Assembly (NCBI GenBank): GCA_032622095.1
Contig: CP136062.1
Coordinates: 15,467,710 to 15,531,709 of the forward strand
Direction of reading: 5' to 3'
DNA from: Siphonodentalium dalli
Taxonomy: Eukaryota; Mollusca; Scaphopoda; Gadilida; Siphonodentaliidae
DNA: 64,000 nt
Made by a program: the position numbers and the translations under genes. The notes under the pieces were generated by a model. That model did no database searches. It saw nothing but the letters and a program-made list of their open reading frames with translations, and was not told where the DNA came from. Of the stretch, positions 1-10,829 are shown piece after piece (positions within the stretch are counted from its first letter, which is position 1; the number at the start of each line of letters is the position of its first letter).

Positions 1-1101
1 CCTCGTTTTTGTAAGTGCAAGAAATTCGTAAACTTTGCGCCATTTTTGAATGTTTTCTTTTCGTGGTATTTACAACATGACCAGTGCGACAGTGGTCATG
101 TGACAGCTACGATCGCGCGCGTTGCCAAGGTCACGCCACGATTTTCCTGGTAAAATCAAACAGTGCTTGATTGCTACGATTTGGCTACGATATTGTCGAC
201 AAAACATACTTAAATCAACAAATGGAACGAGAAAATAACATCGGCTTCTATAAGACATGCGATGACGTTTCACGTAACTATTCGTTGTTTGCCCACGTAA
301 AGAAATAGTCCCAGATAAATAAAGACTATTTGGCGCTTTTAATGGCGTATATTTAATAACATAACTTTTCAAATTCTTCAGTCATGATAGTTTGTTGGAA
401 AAATATTGGAAGTCATAGTATTTTTGAGACGTAGCGTACGGAATGTTAAAAGACGGTAAACCGGATGTCAAAGGTCACCTGGCACTATTTCCTGTTATTA
501 AACGAACGTTTAATATCACAATTTATAGAATTGGTTTATTGAATGGAATAATGGTAGGATCGTGTAATAAATACATTTATCATATGACTCAATCATTATT
601 TACGTTGGAATCTATGTCATAAATCAATTTCATATCAATTACTAGTTCATATCACCTTCCGATAATTTGATTGGTTTGTTGACAAAAAGTGTGTTCTGAT
701 TGGCTGAATGGCAGCCGGGCATCTCTGACTAAATGCAGGTCAAATTCGTGCGCGTCAAATACACGAATCAACGCGATGCCGAAATTCTCGCAATTATAAT
801 CTTGAAATATATAGTTTTGGACATTGTTATACGATAAATAGAATATGTAATTCGTATTTATCTAATAAACATACGATATAATGTCACAAACTGAGAACAG
901 AATAGCGCACTATATCTTCGCGTGCATATTATTTCTGCTAGTTCACCAGGTGTAATTGGGCTTCCGGTGCAATGAAGTGACGTCACATTACCTTTTGCTG
1001 CCGATGTCTTATTGACTCATATAGCTATTTAGTGATTTGTGTGCGTTTTGGACATCATAATCAATTTATAGGTGTCATATGATAAATAGAATATGTAATT
1101 C
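1..1101. other. No gene recognised; short direct repeat
   Basis: No coding exon, splice-flanked frame or RNA gene could be supported. The only structure seen is a block around 814-855 (GTTTTGGACAT, then GATAAATAGAATATGTAATT) that recurs at about 1044-1101, just before the foldback at 1102. A perfect TGACGTCA octamer (CRE-like) lies at 978-985 with no gene next to it. Confidence 0.5.
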
Positions 1102-1221
1102 GTGTTTCTCTCATATGATATTTATGAAACTCGTCACGAATTCTCAGTTTTCTCTCGCCAGAGGTTCGAGAAACCTGAAAATTCTTAGACTCGTTTCATA
1201 AATATCATATGAGAGAAACAC
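1102..1221. repeat. Foldback (inverted repeat) element
   Basis: The 29-bp arms at 1102-1130 and 1193-1221 are exact reverse complements (GTTTCTCTCATATGATATTT core). Between them a second, imperfect stem (AATTCTCAGTTT... against ...AAACCTGAAAATT) closes on a short loop, so almost the whole 120 bp can fold into one hairpin. No transposase or clear target duplication was seen. MITE-like origin is an inference. Confidence 0.7.
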
Positions 1222-1411
1222 TCATTCCATATCCTCTATATATAACATACACAAACAGACATAAGAGATAAAGGAATCCTGTAAGCCTAGGCTTATTCGT
1301 GGCCATTTCCGCGATATAAAAATGCTTCATTATGTTTTGGTCTCTAATGACGAATTGTCCGCTCCACAAACACCCGCGAGCATAATGGGCTTTACTGAAG
1401 TAATCAGTTGT

Positions 1412-1500
1412 TTAAATATTGTTGGGAAATGGGCTGCATTAAGTTGTTATAACTTGAGTCCCAATCCCTTGTAACTTTTGTTGCAATAGATATGTTTAAA
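1412..1500 (+). mobile_element. LINE 3'-end relic
   Basis: The stretch GGGCTGCATTAAGTTGTTAT, then AACTTGAGTCCCAATCCC, ending near GATATGTTTAAAC, matches the 3' UTR end of the LINE at 6010-8050 and the relic at 51755-51860. All three contain the small AAGTTG(N4-5)AACTTG stem followed by CCAATCCC. This is a 5'-truncated copy with no coding sequence. Confidence 0.6.
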
Positions 1501-2756
1501 CAAATAATATAGTCATAACATAAGAATGTCCACAGGCAAGACCACCTGAGGTCGTTACTATTTCATAGATTGCAACCACTGCAATCAGGATCCATAAACA
1601 CTGCGAGCAGGACCATTCAACAGTTTCTTTAATTTAAAAAAAAGAGCAGTTAAATAATAGCATATTATTCGCCGTTCAGAATACAAGTATATGGGAATAA
1701 TTACTAATGAACCACTCAACCTGACTCAACTTCTATTTTAATATAATATTTTTTGTCAAAGATAAACAGTATTTTCTTGTTATAAATGGGATATGAATAC
1801 ATAAATTGTGGATTGTCAACGTTATATATATCTAAATGGATGTTAACACAAAATCAGTATAATAATATTATCCAGCGTAGATTCTTTTGTAGTTCACTCG
1901 TTCGCTAACATGCGTTAAGATCTCGAAAACATTTCCTCACCGCGTGTTTCTTCCAACTCTGTGTGGCATTTGCTTACATTTGGCTACCCAAACTGTTCCC
2001 TGCGACCACTCTACCTCGATGCACAGGACCGGTTCACATGGGGTCATAATGTGATTATTTGATTCTGAAATAAGCAAATAATGCATGGAATCGTACCCGC
2101 TATTTCTGTTTTTTTGCGCGGGCCACAGTGAAAACACATGTTAAAGAGCGTACACCTGGAAAGTCGTGAGTTGTGTTATTTGTGTCATTGTCCGCACATA
2201 ATCTGCTTACAATGAGAAACGACAATGTGACCAAAACGCTCACATTTTCAGTTTTTCGGGAGAATTCGACCACAAATTTTCATAATCCTATTCTTGAGTC
2301 AGACGTTTTCGGCATGTGAATCACTGAATGCCTGAAATTGATCAGTGATTAGGCATATTACGATTACAACTTTACAAGTTCGAATGATCATCTACGCATA
2401 AACGCCTGAAGTGTACATGGGCGACGTGTCGCTTGAAACACCGTCTGCTTGGGCCTTTGTGTTTAACAATTTTTTACAAATTTAGTAATCAGATATGGCA
2501 AATGTGAAAACTCAGCTACTTTACGTGTTATAGCTTAAATCAGCAATACCACTTCCCGGTCGGTAAGTTTAATACAACACGACAAAATCTGGAAAAGTCG
2601 CATAAAAACGGGCTAAGATGTATATCAGCGATGTATGTGTTACAATTATGGGTCAACTGTGCCAATCATATATCACACGCGTTCAGGCACCATGCAGAGA
2701 ACAAATTGGATATATATGTATTGGTGTAACCTTGAACATCCCAACTCAATTGCTTT
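1501..2756. other. No gene recognised
   Basis: AT-rich sequence in which no exon, RNA gene or repeat could be supported. Open frames here are short and have no recognisable domain. Confidence 0.4.
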
Positions 2757-5460
2757 AAGATAAGATAAGATAAGATGATTTATTGCAATACACCAAATGG
2801 AGGCAGTTGCAAATAACAGTTAATACATGAACAGTTACACATTAAAATAAAATACATGTAATTATGCATATGTACGATAAATGATCATTAGTATTATAAA
2901 TTAATACTTTCAACTTTTATTTCCCCATATTGACATTCTGTCTTTTTAGAAAGAATAACCGGATCATGTTGCACACGGAATTGATTATTTGTTTGTCTTT
3001 GTTTTTCATTATAAAGATGAACTTATTATCATCACTCATGTTTATGAAATCTATGCTATACTTTTGAGCAATATTAAACAAGTCTTTTCTAGAGTCAGCG
3101 TACGCACTGCATTCCATAATAAAATGTTTTTCTGTTTCAACTTTACGTTCATCACACATGTGACAACTTCGGTCTTTTAATGGCGTCTTCGGTTGCGTGT
3201 GTCGACCCTTTTCTATAGCTAAAATATGATTGCTAACACGTAGTCGAGTGAACATCTCTCTTGCCGCGGACGATCGAACGTGCCTCAGGTACGGTTCTAT
3301 GTCATAATTGTCTTTAAAAGTTCTGTAAGTTCGCAATTTATTAGCACCACCTGGTCTGTCGTCATCGAAAATGTCTTTTTTGAACTTATTTATATGTTCT
3401 GATTTTAACCTTTCAATTATTAGTTTGTCTGTCACTCTTACTGTTGTATTAGATTGTGATATATTGATACCACTTTTGACTAATTGTGCGTCCCAAGTTG
3501 ATTGATTAGACATGAGGGATTCCCTAAAAGAATCATGCATTAAAGTTCTTGATTTTACTGCACGCAGTTTAGTTAGATATTTATACATATTACCAATAGC
3601 ATTAATTGCTATGGGATATCGACCCAGTTCAGCCCTCGAAGCATGATTTGAGGCCTTTTTATTCAACCTGAGTATATTCTTACAAAATTTCAAGTGTGTT
3701 TGCTCAAGTGGGTTAGTGTCAATAAATGGAATTTTTAACTCGGATGCCCATATATTTCAGAACCATACAGCAATATAGGCATTATTAATTTGTCAAACAA
3801 CTTACATTTAGTATTGAGAGACAATTCTATATGTGAATTCAGTGAGCTCGTCATGAAAAACATAGCCTTAGAAGCTCTCCCACTTAAATTTTCACAAGCT
3901 TTCGACATTTTACCGTCAGAAGTGAAGACGAGACCTAAGTATTTATATTCGTCAACTCTTTCTAGCAACTCATTGTTGATATAAAATGTATTGTCTATAT
4001 TTAACTTCCGCTTATTTGATTTAAATATCATGCATTTTGTTTTGTCTGCATTAACTGTTAGATTATTTTGAAAACTATATTTTTCCAATTCATGCAAAGA
4101 ATTCTGCAAACCATCAGGCGTTTCAGATAGTAAAACGAGATCATCAGCGAAAAGTAAATGCGTAATCGGACGATTGTTCAAATAGCACGGGTTAGACATG
4201 TTAGTTAATTTGCCGCCAATATCATCTATGAATATTTTGAAAGGAGTGGGTGATAGGGAGTACCCCTGCCTTACTCCTATTTTCTACAATAAAGCGGGAC
4301 CAAATCCTGCTGAAGTTTTAACGGAATAATAACTTGACTTATAAATAGACTGTAAAATCGCGAGTGTCGACCCGTTAATGCCAATACCTCGAAGTTTTCT
4401 AAATAAAATAGACCTATCTACATAGTCGAACGCTTTCTTGAAGTCTACAAAGGCCGTATACAGCGGTTTTTTCATATCTTTGTACTTATTGACTAACGTA
4501 CGCAGGACGAATGCACTGTCGACTGTACTGAGTTGTTTTCTAAATCCGAATTGATTATCGCTTATTAGTTCGTTTTTTTCTAAATAATTGTCTATTCTAG
4601 AATTAATAATTTTATTGAACAGTTTTCCAAAATTACTACTCAGAGCGATTGGTCTGTAATTGTTTGGATCATGTCTGTTTCCTTTTTTGTACAATGTTTT
4701 AATAAATGAATGACTCCAACATAACGGATAATGTCCTGACTTCAAGACATGGTTAAAAAGTTTTGTCACATCATCTACTACCAATGGAATAACTGTTTTT
4801 AGTAATTCGTTTGGAATGTTATCTAAACCCGTCGCTTTTCTATTTTTTAATTGCCTGATTGCATCAAGTACTTCTGTTGCAGTTATGTCACTATTGTTTA
4901 TGTCTATAAGATGATCATTGTCTTTCGACGCTTGATATTCAAAGTTCGTTTCACGGGTATCGCAGCAAAGTAATTTATCAAAGAAATCGACCGCATCATC
5001 AGGGTGAAGGTCATCGGACTTTTCTTGTGCTTTGTTAATACGTAAACTTTTGATTATATTCCAGTATACCGATGGGTCACAACTTTCGAGCTTATCTATT
5101 TGTTCAGACATTTGTAGCCGAAATAATTTAGCCTTATGCTTCGTTTCTCTTTTATATAATTTCTTGGCATTGAAAAACTTTAATTGTAGACTTTTGTCTA
5201 GAGGATTCTTTTTCATTTCGCAGACTATATTCTCCATAATTCTTTTCAAATCTTTACAACGTTGATCAAACCATATTCGTTTTCGTTGTTGCTTCCGATG
5301 TTTTATTTTTACAACTTTTGTCGCAGTCTGATTGATAAATTTGAATATTTCACACATATCATGAGTTGCATTTTCAGTTCCGTTCAAATTCTCCGGATAG
5401 GTTCGTAGTCTGAAATTCATCAGACGTCTCTGTACATGTGGCTCATATAAATACCACATA
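2757..5460 (-). mobile_element. 5'-truncated LINE (non-LTR retrotransposon)
   Basis: On the minus strand the element runs from about 5460 (5' break uncertain, between roughly 5400 and 5486) to a 3' tail of TTATC repeats at 2757-2776. It keeps a pre-RT region, the RT domain and a C-terminal Cys/His finger. The APE endonuclease domain expected upstream is absent, as in ordinary 5' truncation. Its last ~45 bases before the tail match the 3' end of another copy at 57,825-57,893. The LINE clade was not assigned. Confidence 0.85.
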
Positions 5461-5486
5461 GAAACACCCCGACTCCCACCCATCAC
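2917..5486 (-). pseudogene. LINE ORF2 remnant: reverse transcriptase plus C-terminal finger
   Basis: The reading frame is broken into three pieces. The first (5486 to 4284) has KATGLDNIP at residues 217-225, NYRPI at 276-280, QFGFRK at 312-317 and FVDFKKAFD at 346-354, with the motif A aspartate at 348. It ends at an in-frame TAG at 4286-4284; the same frame continues into the second piece (4199 to 3735), which carries the FADD catalytic motif. A 2-bp AT gain within ATATAT at 3750-3755 then shifts the frame. The third piece (3693 to 2917) holds the C-terminal finger C-x2-C-x9-H-x4-C (C177, C180, H190, C195). RT copies RNA at a nicked target in live relatives; this copy cannot make the whole protein because of the stop and frameshift. 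The first ~25 residues may precede the true element boundary. Confidence 0.9.
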
Positions 5487-6009
5487 CCCGGGTAATTTTC
5501 AACATAGCTACCCGTTACTCAGCCGAAAACCCCCCTCATGCCAATCACCACCAAATATCAGTATGTAAATATTTGCTAATGTCTCCATGTTCTCATCATG
5601 TTTTCTCTGTTCTATTTATTGATCACTTCTGATTACTCATGTACATCATTTCCTATTGAAAATATCCAGAAAGTAAGAACGACAGTCAAGTCCATTTGTG
5701 AGGTGCCACTATCAGTATTGTTTGTTGAGTCGGAGTCCAGTTGCTTCCCTATATTGATTTCGAACCACCGTCTGAAATATGACGTGTGCCTTGAATCAGT
5801 ATAGGGCAGCAATTGGTATCTTCGACTCATCAAAACGACCACTAGCATCTAAAACTGTGAAAAATAGCAGCTAATACCTCGGAAAATACTTCAGTCCACC
5901 AAACGCAAGGTCGATACTTCTAATTACGCTCTGTCTACTACTTTTATCCAGCGATATCCATGTTAACCCAGGACCGTTGTCTCAGACTAACGTTGAGTAA
6001 TGTATATCA
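5487..6009. other. Spacer between two LINEs, nothing recognised
   Basis: Sequence between the divergently oriented LINEs. Open frames of about 70 codons on both strands show no RT, endonuclease or ORF1-type motif. Confidence 0.4.
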
Positions 6010-8050
6010 CTTTTTCACTTTAACGTAAGGAGTATCCGAAATAAACTTGAAAAGATTGCAGACTTATTAACGAATTTGACATTTTATGTTTCACAGAAAC
6101 CCATCTTGATCCATCTTATCATTCAGACCAACTAGAACTGGATGGATTTTGTACCCCCATTCGCAAAGACCGTGATTCAAAGGGTGGCGGTATATGTGTA
6201 ATGTTCGCCGATCACCTAATGTTTAATCGTAAGCCCGAATTAGAATTTGACTCTTCCTGCCTCTGGTTCGAAATCCACTCAAAGAAAACTCGAATTATTC
6301 TTGGAGTATCGTATAGATCTGATCAATTCTGCTCTCAAAACTATTGGACACTCCTGGAATCCTCAATTGCAACCGCTCTCGAAATCTCAGAATATGTAGT
6401 CATCACTGGAGATTTTAACTCCAATTTCATGAATAGTTCATCGAAATTGAAAAATATAACAGATGGTTTCAGCATGAAAAATGCTATAACGGTCCTAACG
6501 AGAGTTACCGCTAATTCAAGTACATTGCTTGACCCAATTATCCAATTATCACATCAAACTCTCTGCGTGTAATAGACGCCGATGTCCTAGATCTCGGAGT
6601 TTCAGACCACCTAGGTGTTTATGCTACATTATCATTTGAAAACAAGACCGCAGCGTCTTTTATAAGAAATGTGTGGAACTACAGAAATGGTAACTTTTCC
6701 CATGCTAATAGCCTTCTTGCCCAAGTCGACTGGAATGAGCTCATAACGCGTGCTTCTGATGTGAGCATAGCTGCCAATAACTTTAAACTAGAATTTCTAT
6801 CCATAATGACGAAAACAATTCCACAATCGAAAGTTACAGTAAGAACCTCTGATAAAATCTGGTTCAATTCGGACATTCGTTTTGAAATACGAAAACGTGA
6901 CAGAGTTAGGAAAAAAGCCATAAAAACAGGAAATCCCGAAGTCTGGAGAAAATATAAAAACACAAGAAACAAAGTCAATAATATGAAGAAGCACGCGAAA
7001 ATCAAATTTGAAGAAAATGTTGAAGAAAGAATAAGTGAAACATCTAACCCCCGAGACTTTTGGCGAATAATACATTACCTGCTACAAAAGAAACGAGCAA
7101 AAAACATCCCCCCCACTATTCAGCTCATCCGGCACTATCTCGGCTAACAATATCTCATATGCAATCGATGACATCGAAAAGGCAGCGCAAACACTATGCC
7201 AGATTTGGTTTTCACAGAATCCGAAGTTGAGTTAGCCATAAAATCTTTTTAAAATACAACATTGTTCATTGTCGCATACGTAATTTATGTAGTGAACTCA
7301 GATCTGATATGTTCAACAATTTCATCGCTGATAGCCCCGCATGTCCCTGTGGAAATCGATATGAGGACGCCTATCACTATTTCTTCATGTGCCCATTGTA
7401 CCAAAGAGAGCGCTCCGAATTTCTAGTGAAAATGACCCGTGAAAATATCGCAATAACCGATACTGCGGAACTCATGTGTGGAATACCCGATGTCTCGTCC
7501 CAAAAAAATAAGAAATTATTTCTCATCACACAGCAATATATTGCAGCGACCAAGCGTTTTGATCCCTAAATGGTCTTATTTGTTTTACTTCCGAATCCAC
7601 TTAAAATTGCTTCCGGAATCAAAATTTGTTACGTGGCAATCACCTCACATATGGACAAACCTCACATTCGAACATTTCGTTCTGATAAGTTATCTGTATT
7701 GCCTTCCTGAGTAACCAAAAATCGAATACAAGTGTTTCATTGTTTCTACCGCCATAATACAAATACTAACAATACCTAATTATATTAACACTCGCGCCAA
7801 TCGTACCAAATACTTCAAATCGTCCTTGAACACAAATTTCCACGGCCAGTAGCCAACCTAGATCTAGCCCGATCATCTCTGGAAGGCAATACATATTACG
7901 TTCATCAAAACTTATCACCATGTAAATACGTTTGTATCGTCATCTTGATTTCATGTGTGTTGCTATATTGTGTTGGGAGAGGGGCTTCATAAGTTGTAAA
8001 AACTTGTGCCCCAATCCCGTTTGTATATTATGCAAATAAAATATGTTTCA
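6010..8050 (+). mobile_element. Internally deleted LINE of a second family
   Basis: The left part encodes an APE-type endonuclease and the pre-RT linker, and the right part a C-terminal CxC-H-C finger. A 3' UTR follows, ending with the AAGTTGTAAAAACTTG stem, CCCCAATCCC and AAATAAAATATGTTTC near 8050. The RT core is missing: the sequence jumps near 7250 from the region just before the RT to the finger. The 3' end differs from that of the LINE at 2757-5460, so the two are different families. Confidence 0.8.
6015..7569 (+). pseudogene. LINE ORF2 remnant: APE endonuclease and C-terminal finger, RT core absent
   Basis: The frame opens with FNVRSIRNKL (6017-6049), typical of the start of LINE endonucleases. 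An early frameshift precedes the catalytic FTETH motif near 6088. The open segment 6201-6572 has GDFN at residues 70-73. After another frameshift near 6545, the SDH motif (6602-6610) closes the endonuclease. A basic linker follows to 7147, then the VFTESEVELAIKSF segment that normally leads into RT. It stops at once and continues as the C-terminal domain (7309-7569) with C12, C14, H23 and C28. The motif order is normal apart from the lost RT. Two or more frameshifts plus the deletion make it non-functional. Confidence 0.85.
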
Positions 8051-8056
8051 AGTCAA

Positions 8057-8212
8057 GGTGGTACCACCCCGAGGGGGTGAACATGGGGTATGGACCATTT
8101 TCGAGATGCTATTTGGGTCGGGCCACCCACCCATGCGTCAAATCGGTCGAAATTCTTACCGTTCTCGAAAATGGTCCATACCCCATTTTCACCCCATCGG
8201 GGTGGTACCACC
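8057..8212. repeat. Foldback MITE-like element
   Basis: Arms of about 50 bp beginning GGTGGTACCACCCCG and ending CGGGGTGGTACCACC, with inner GGGGTATGGACCATTTTCGA paired with its complement, enclose a loop of roughly 50 bp. It lies directly after the LINE 3' end, so it inserted next to or into that tail. No target duplication could be fixed. Confidence 0.75.
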
Positions 8213-8327
8213 CGGGAGTGATGGGTGGGGGTCGGGGCCAAAAGGAATGCATCTGGTCAATAACATTCACCTGACCGACATGACTACGTACAGCCGTATA
8301 CACGGTCATTAATTCGGTTAAGATTAA

Positions 8328-8718
8328 CCCTTTACCCAACAAACCGGCCAAAACCGGCCAAATAAAGCTTCAACAGCCTAAAATATCGTCGGCCTGTCTC
8401 AATAGAACCATACAAATATGGATATCATTGGAACCGGCTCCTTGACCACATTGTGATAGTTACAGTTATGCCCTGTGCCAATGCATTCTCTTATATATGC
8501 GAGTCGACCATAGGTCGCCTCGCATATATAAGAGAATGCATTGGCCTAAAAAAAAAAAAAATTAACACTTTAAAACATTTTTTCTTACATTCTTTAACAA
8601 TTTTATAATTTTTAATGTGTTAAGCCAATGCATTCTCTTATATATGCGAGGCGACCTATGGTCGACTCGCATATATAAGAGAATGCATTGGCACAGGGCC
8701 CTTCTGTTGGGTAAAGGG
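8328..8718. mobile_element. TTAA-flanked MITE, family A, copy 1 (complete)
   Basis: A 391-bp element with ends CCCTTTACCCAACA and TGTTGGGTAAAGGG, flanked on both sides by TTAA (8324-8327 and 8719-8722). TTAA duplications and CCC-starting ends are the piggyBac hallmark. No transposase is present, so it would be mobilised in trans. The outer sequence is asymmetric: about 140 bp on the left, 20 bp on the right. Between them lies the palindromic core described at 8471-8698. Confidence 0.8.
8471..8698. repeat. Double-hairpin palindromic core, copy 1
   Basis: Begins CCCTGTG and ends CACAGGG. Each end is followed inward by a ~67-bp near-perfect palindrome (CCAATGCATTCTCTTATATA, a GCGAG stem, centre ATA). 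The right palindrome is the reverse complement of the left one, so the core is an inverted repeat of palindromes around an AT-rich spacer. The same core occurs in elements with different outer ends (see 24008, 36215, 56092). Confidence 0.85.
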
Positions 8719-8972
8719 TTAAGATTAAGTTAAGATTTATATCCGATGTATAACATGTAACTTGTAACTGAGAGCAATCATTACTCCATCTTCCAATATA
8801 ACAACTGAGCAGATGATTATCAGCGAGTGATGAATGTCACGTGGCCGATACAATATCAGGTATAGACTAACACGAAAAGCTCTTTTCTATTCCACACCAC
8901 TGTGCAAAAGGCTGTTCAATGCATCTTTCAGTGACATACAATGCTCTTATAGAGAGGTAGTTCGAGTATTAA

Positions 8973-9252
8973 CCCTTTACCCAACAGAAGGGCCCTGTGC
9001 CAATGCATTCTCTTATATATGCGAGTCGACCATAGGTCGCCTCGCATATATAAGAGACTGCATTGGCTTAACACATTAAAAATTATAAAATTGTTAAAGA
9101 ATGTAAGAAAAAATGGTAAAAAGTGTTAAATTTTTTTTTTTTTTAGGCCAATGCATTCTCTTATATATGCGAGGCGACCTATGGTCGACTCGCATATATA
9201 AGAGAATGCATTGGCACAGGGTATATTTGTAACCATCACAATGTGGTCAAGG
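8973..9252. mobile_element. TTAA-flanked MITE, family A, copy 2 (truncated, opposite orientation)
   Basis: Starts after TTAA (8969-8972) with CCCTTTACCCAACAGAAGGG, then the palindromic core (8993-9221). It follows the reverse complement of copy 1 as far as GTGGTCAAGGA at about 9252, where it stops and the 66-bp minisatellite begins. The far end and second TTAA are lost. Confidence 0.75.
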
Positions 9253-9266
9253 ATTTACTTTCACAG

Positions 9267-10123
9267 ACATTATATTGGATTCTCCCCGACAGACACATCC
9301 TCCTCTCCGATAACCATGACAGTAATAAACCTCCATATTATATATGATTCTCCCCGACAGAAACATCCTCATCTCCGATAACCATGACAGCAATAAACCT
9401 CCATATTATATGAGTGTACCCGACAGACACATCCTCCCCTCCGATAACCACGACAGTAATAAACCTCCATATTATATATGATTCTCCCCGACAGAAACAT
9501 CCTCCTCTCCGATAACCATGACAGCAATAAACCTCCATATTATATGAGTGTACCCGACAGACACATCCTTCCCTCCGATAACCACGACAGTAATAAACCT
9601 CCATATTATTTATGATTCTCCCGACAGACACATCCTCCTCTCCGATAACCATGACAGCAATAAACCTCCATATCACATGAGTGTATCCGACAGACACAGC
9701 CTCTCCTCCGATAACCATGACAGCAATAAACCTCCATATTATATATTTCTCCCCGACAGACAAATCCTCCTCTCCGATAACCATGACAGCAATAAACCTC
9801 CATATTATATGAGTGTACCCGACAGACACATCCTCCCCTCCGATAACCATGACAGCAATAAACCTCCATATTATATGAGTGTACCCGACAGACACATCCT
9901 CCTCTCCGATAACCTATGTATGACAATAATAAACCTTCATATTATATGATTCTCCCCGACAGACAAATCCTCCTCTCCGATAACAACGACAGTAATAAAC
10001 ATCCATATTATATATGATTCTCCCGACAGAAAAATCGTCCTCTCCGATAACCATGACAGTAAGGAACCTCCATATTATGTATGATTCTCCCGATGGACAC
10101 ATCCTCATCTCCGATAACCATAC
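9267..10123. repeat. Minisatellite, ~66-bp unit, 13 copies
   Basis: Thirteen occurrences of TCCGATAACCATGACAG-like sequence at ~66-bp spacing, each followed by CAATAAACCTCCATATTATA and CCGACAGACACATCCTC. Copies alternate between two subtypes (GAGTGTAC and GATTCTCC junctions). Because the unit is close to a multiple of three, frames stay open on both strands for up to 185 codons; these have no codon-use or domain support and are not called as genes. Confidence 0.9.
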
Positions 10124-10829
10124 GCGTATATGTTGGCAACAAATCTACCCTTCGTCCACGGGGATGCATAACGCACAGTCGCGAGGGTCACATCATCAAC
10201 AAGATCTACCACAAGCACGAACACGATACAATCACGGTAATGGAACCGCGAGTCTATCGCGGGCGACTTCAATTATCGCGACCTCGTGTTAACGCAGTTA
10301 ATGTCCCGAACAACATTTCCGCCAAGATTTAAATGATGATAATCGGGAATGACAGAAATAAATCCATAATAGTTAGCTTCTTTGTCTGACTGTAGTCATC
10401 AATTTAATCCAATGGACACTTAGTCATATACCACGTCACGGTGACGTGGGTTTCACATGACCGTATTCCCTGTTGGCCTATTATTCATTGCAATTACGCT
10501 GCAAGTCTGTGAACTCCCATATTCGTGGTGCAAATGAACCGGACACTATGATGCAATATTAATTACAGTTTGAATCTGTCATTCAGTGGCGGTAATGCTG
10601 GGTCGATGCAAGAGTCTGAGTATTGAGGATTGGACACTCAGGACGTGCTGAACCTGTCCGGAACAGTTTGTGTATTTTCGCGGTTTGATCCTATGATTGT
10701 GTTTGTGGACTTTTACATTCACTGATCAACTGGGATAGTCTACCATTAGGTGATAATTGTGGACAGTAAGTAGTCGTATAGTACTATTTCGTATCGACTT
10801 GAACAATTGTGTGAGCCAGAATTACACTG
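10124..10829. other. Region upstream of the receptor gene
   Basis: No exon was recognised. It should hold the promoter and 5' UTR of the receptor at 10830. No convincing TATA box close to the start codon was seen. A donor-like CAGTAAGT at about 10765 leaves room for a spliced 5' UTR. Confidence 0.4.
10431..10449. promoter_or_regulatory. Palindromic CRE/bZIP-like site
   Basis: CCACGTCACGGTGACGTGG is a perfect palindrome around one central base. Each half carries the TGACG core bound by CREB/ATF-type bZIP proteins. It lies about 380 bp before the receptor start codon. Binding and a role in that gene are inference. Confidence 0.35.

Noticed and set aside
9338-9895. Long frames on both strands of the 66-bp repeat
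   Set aside because: Periodic translation only, open on both strands, no domain.
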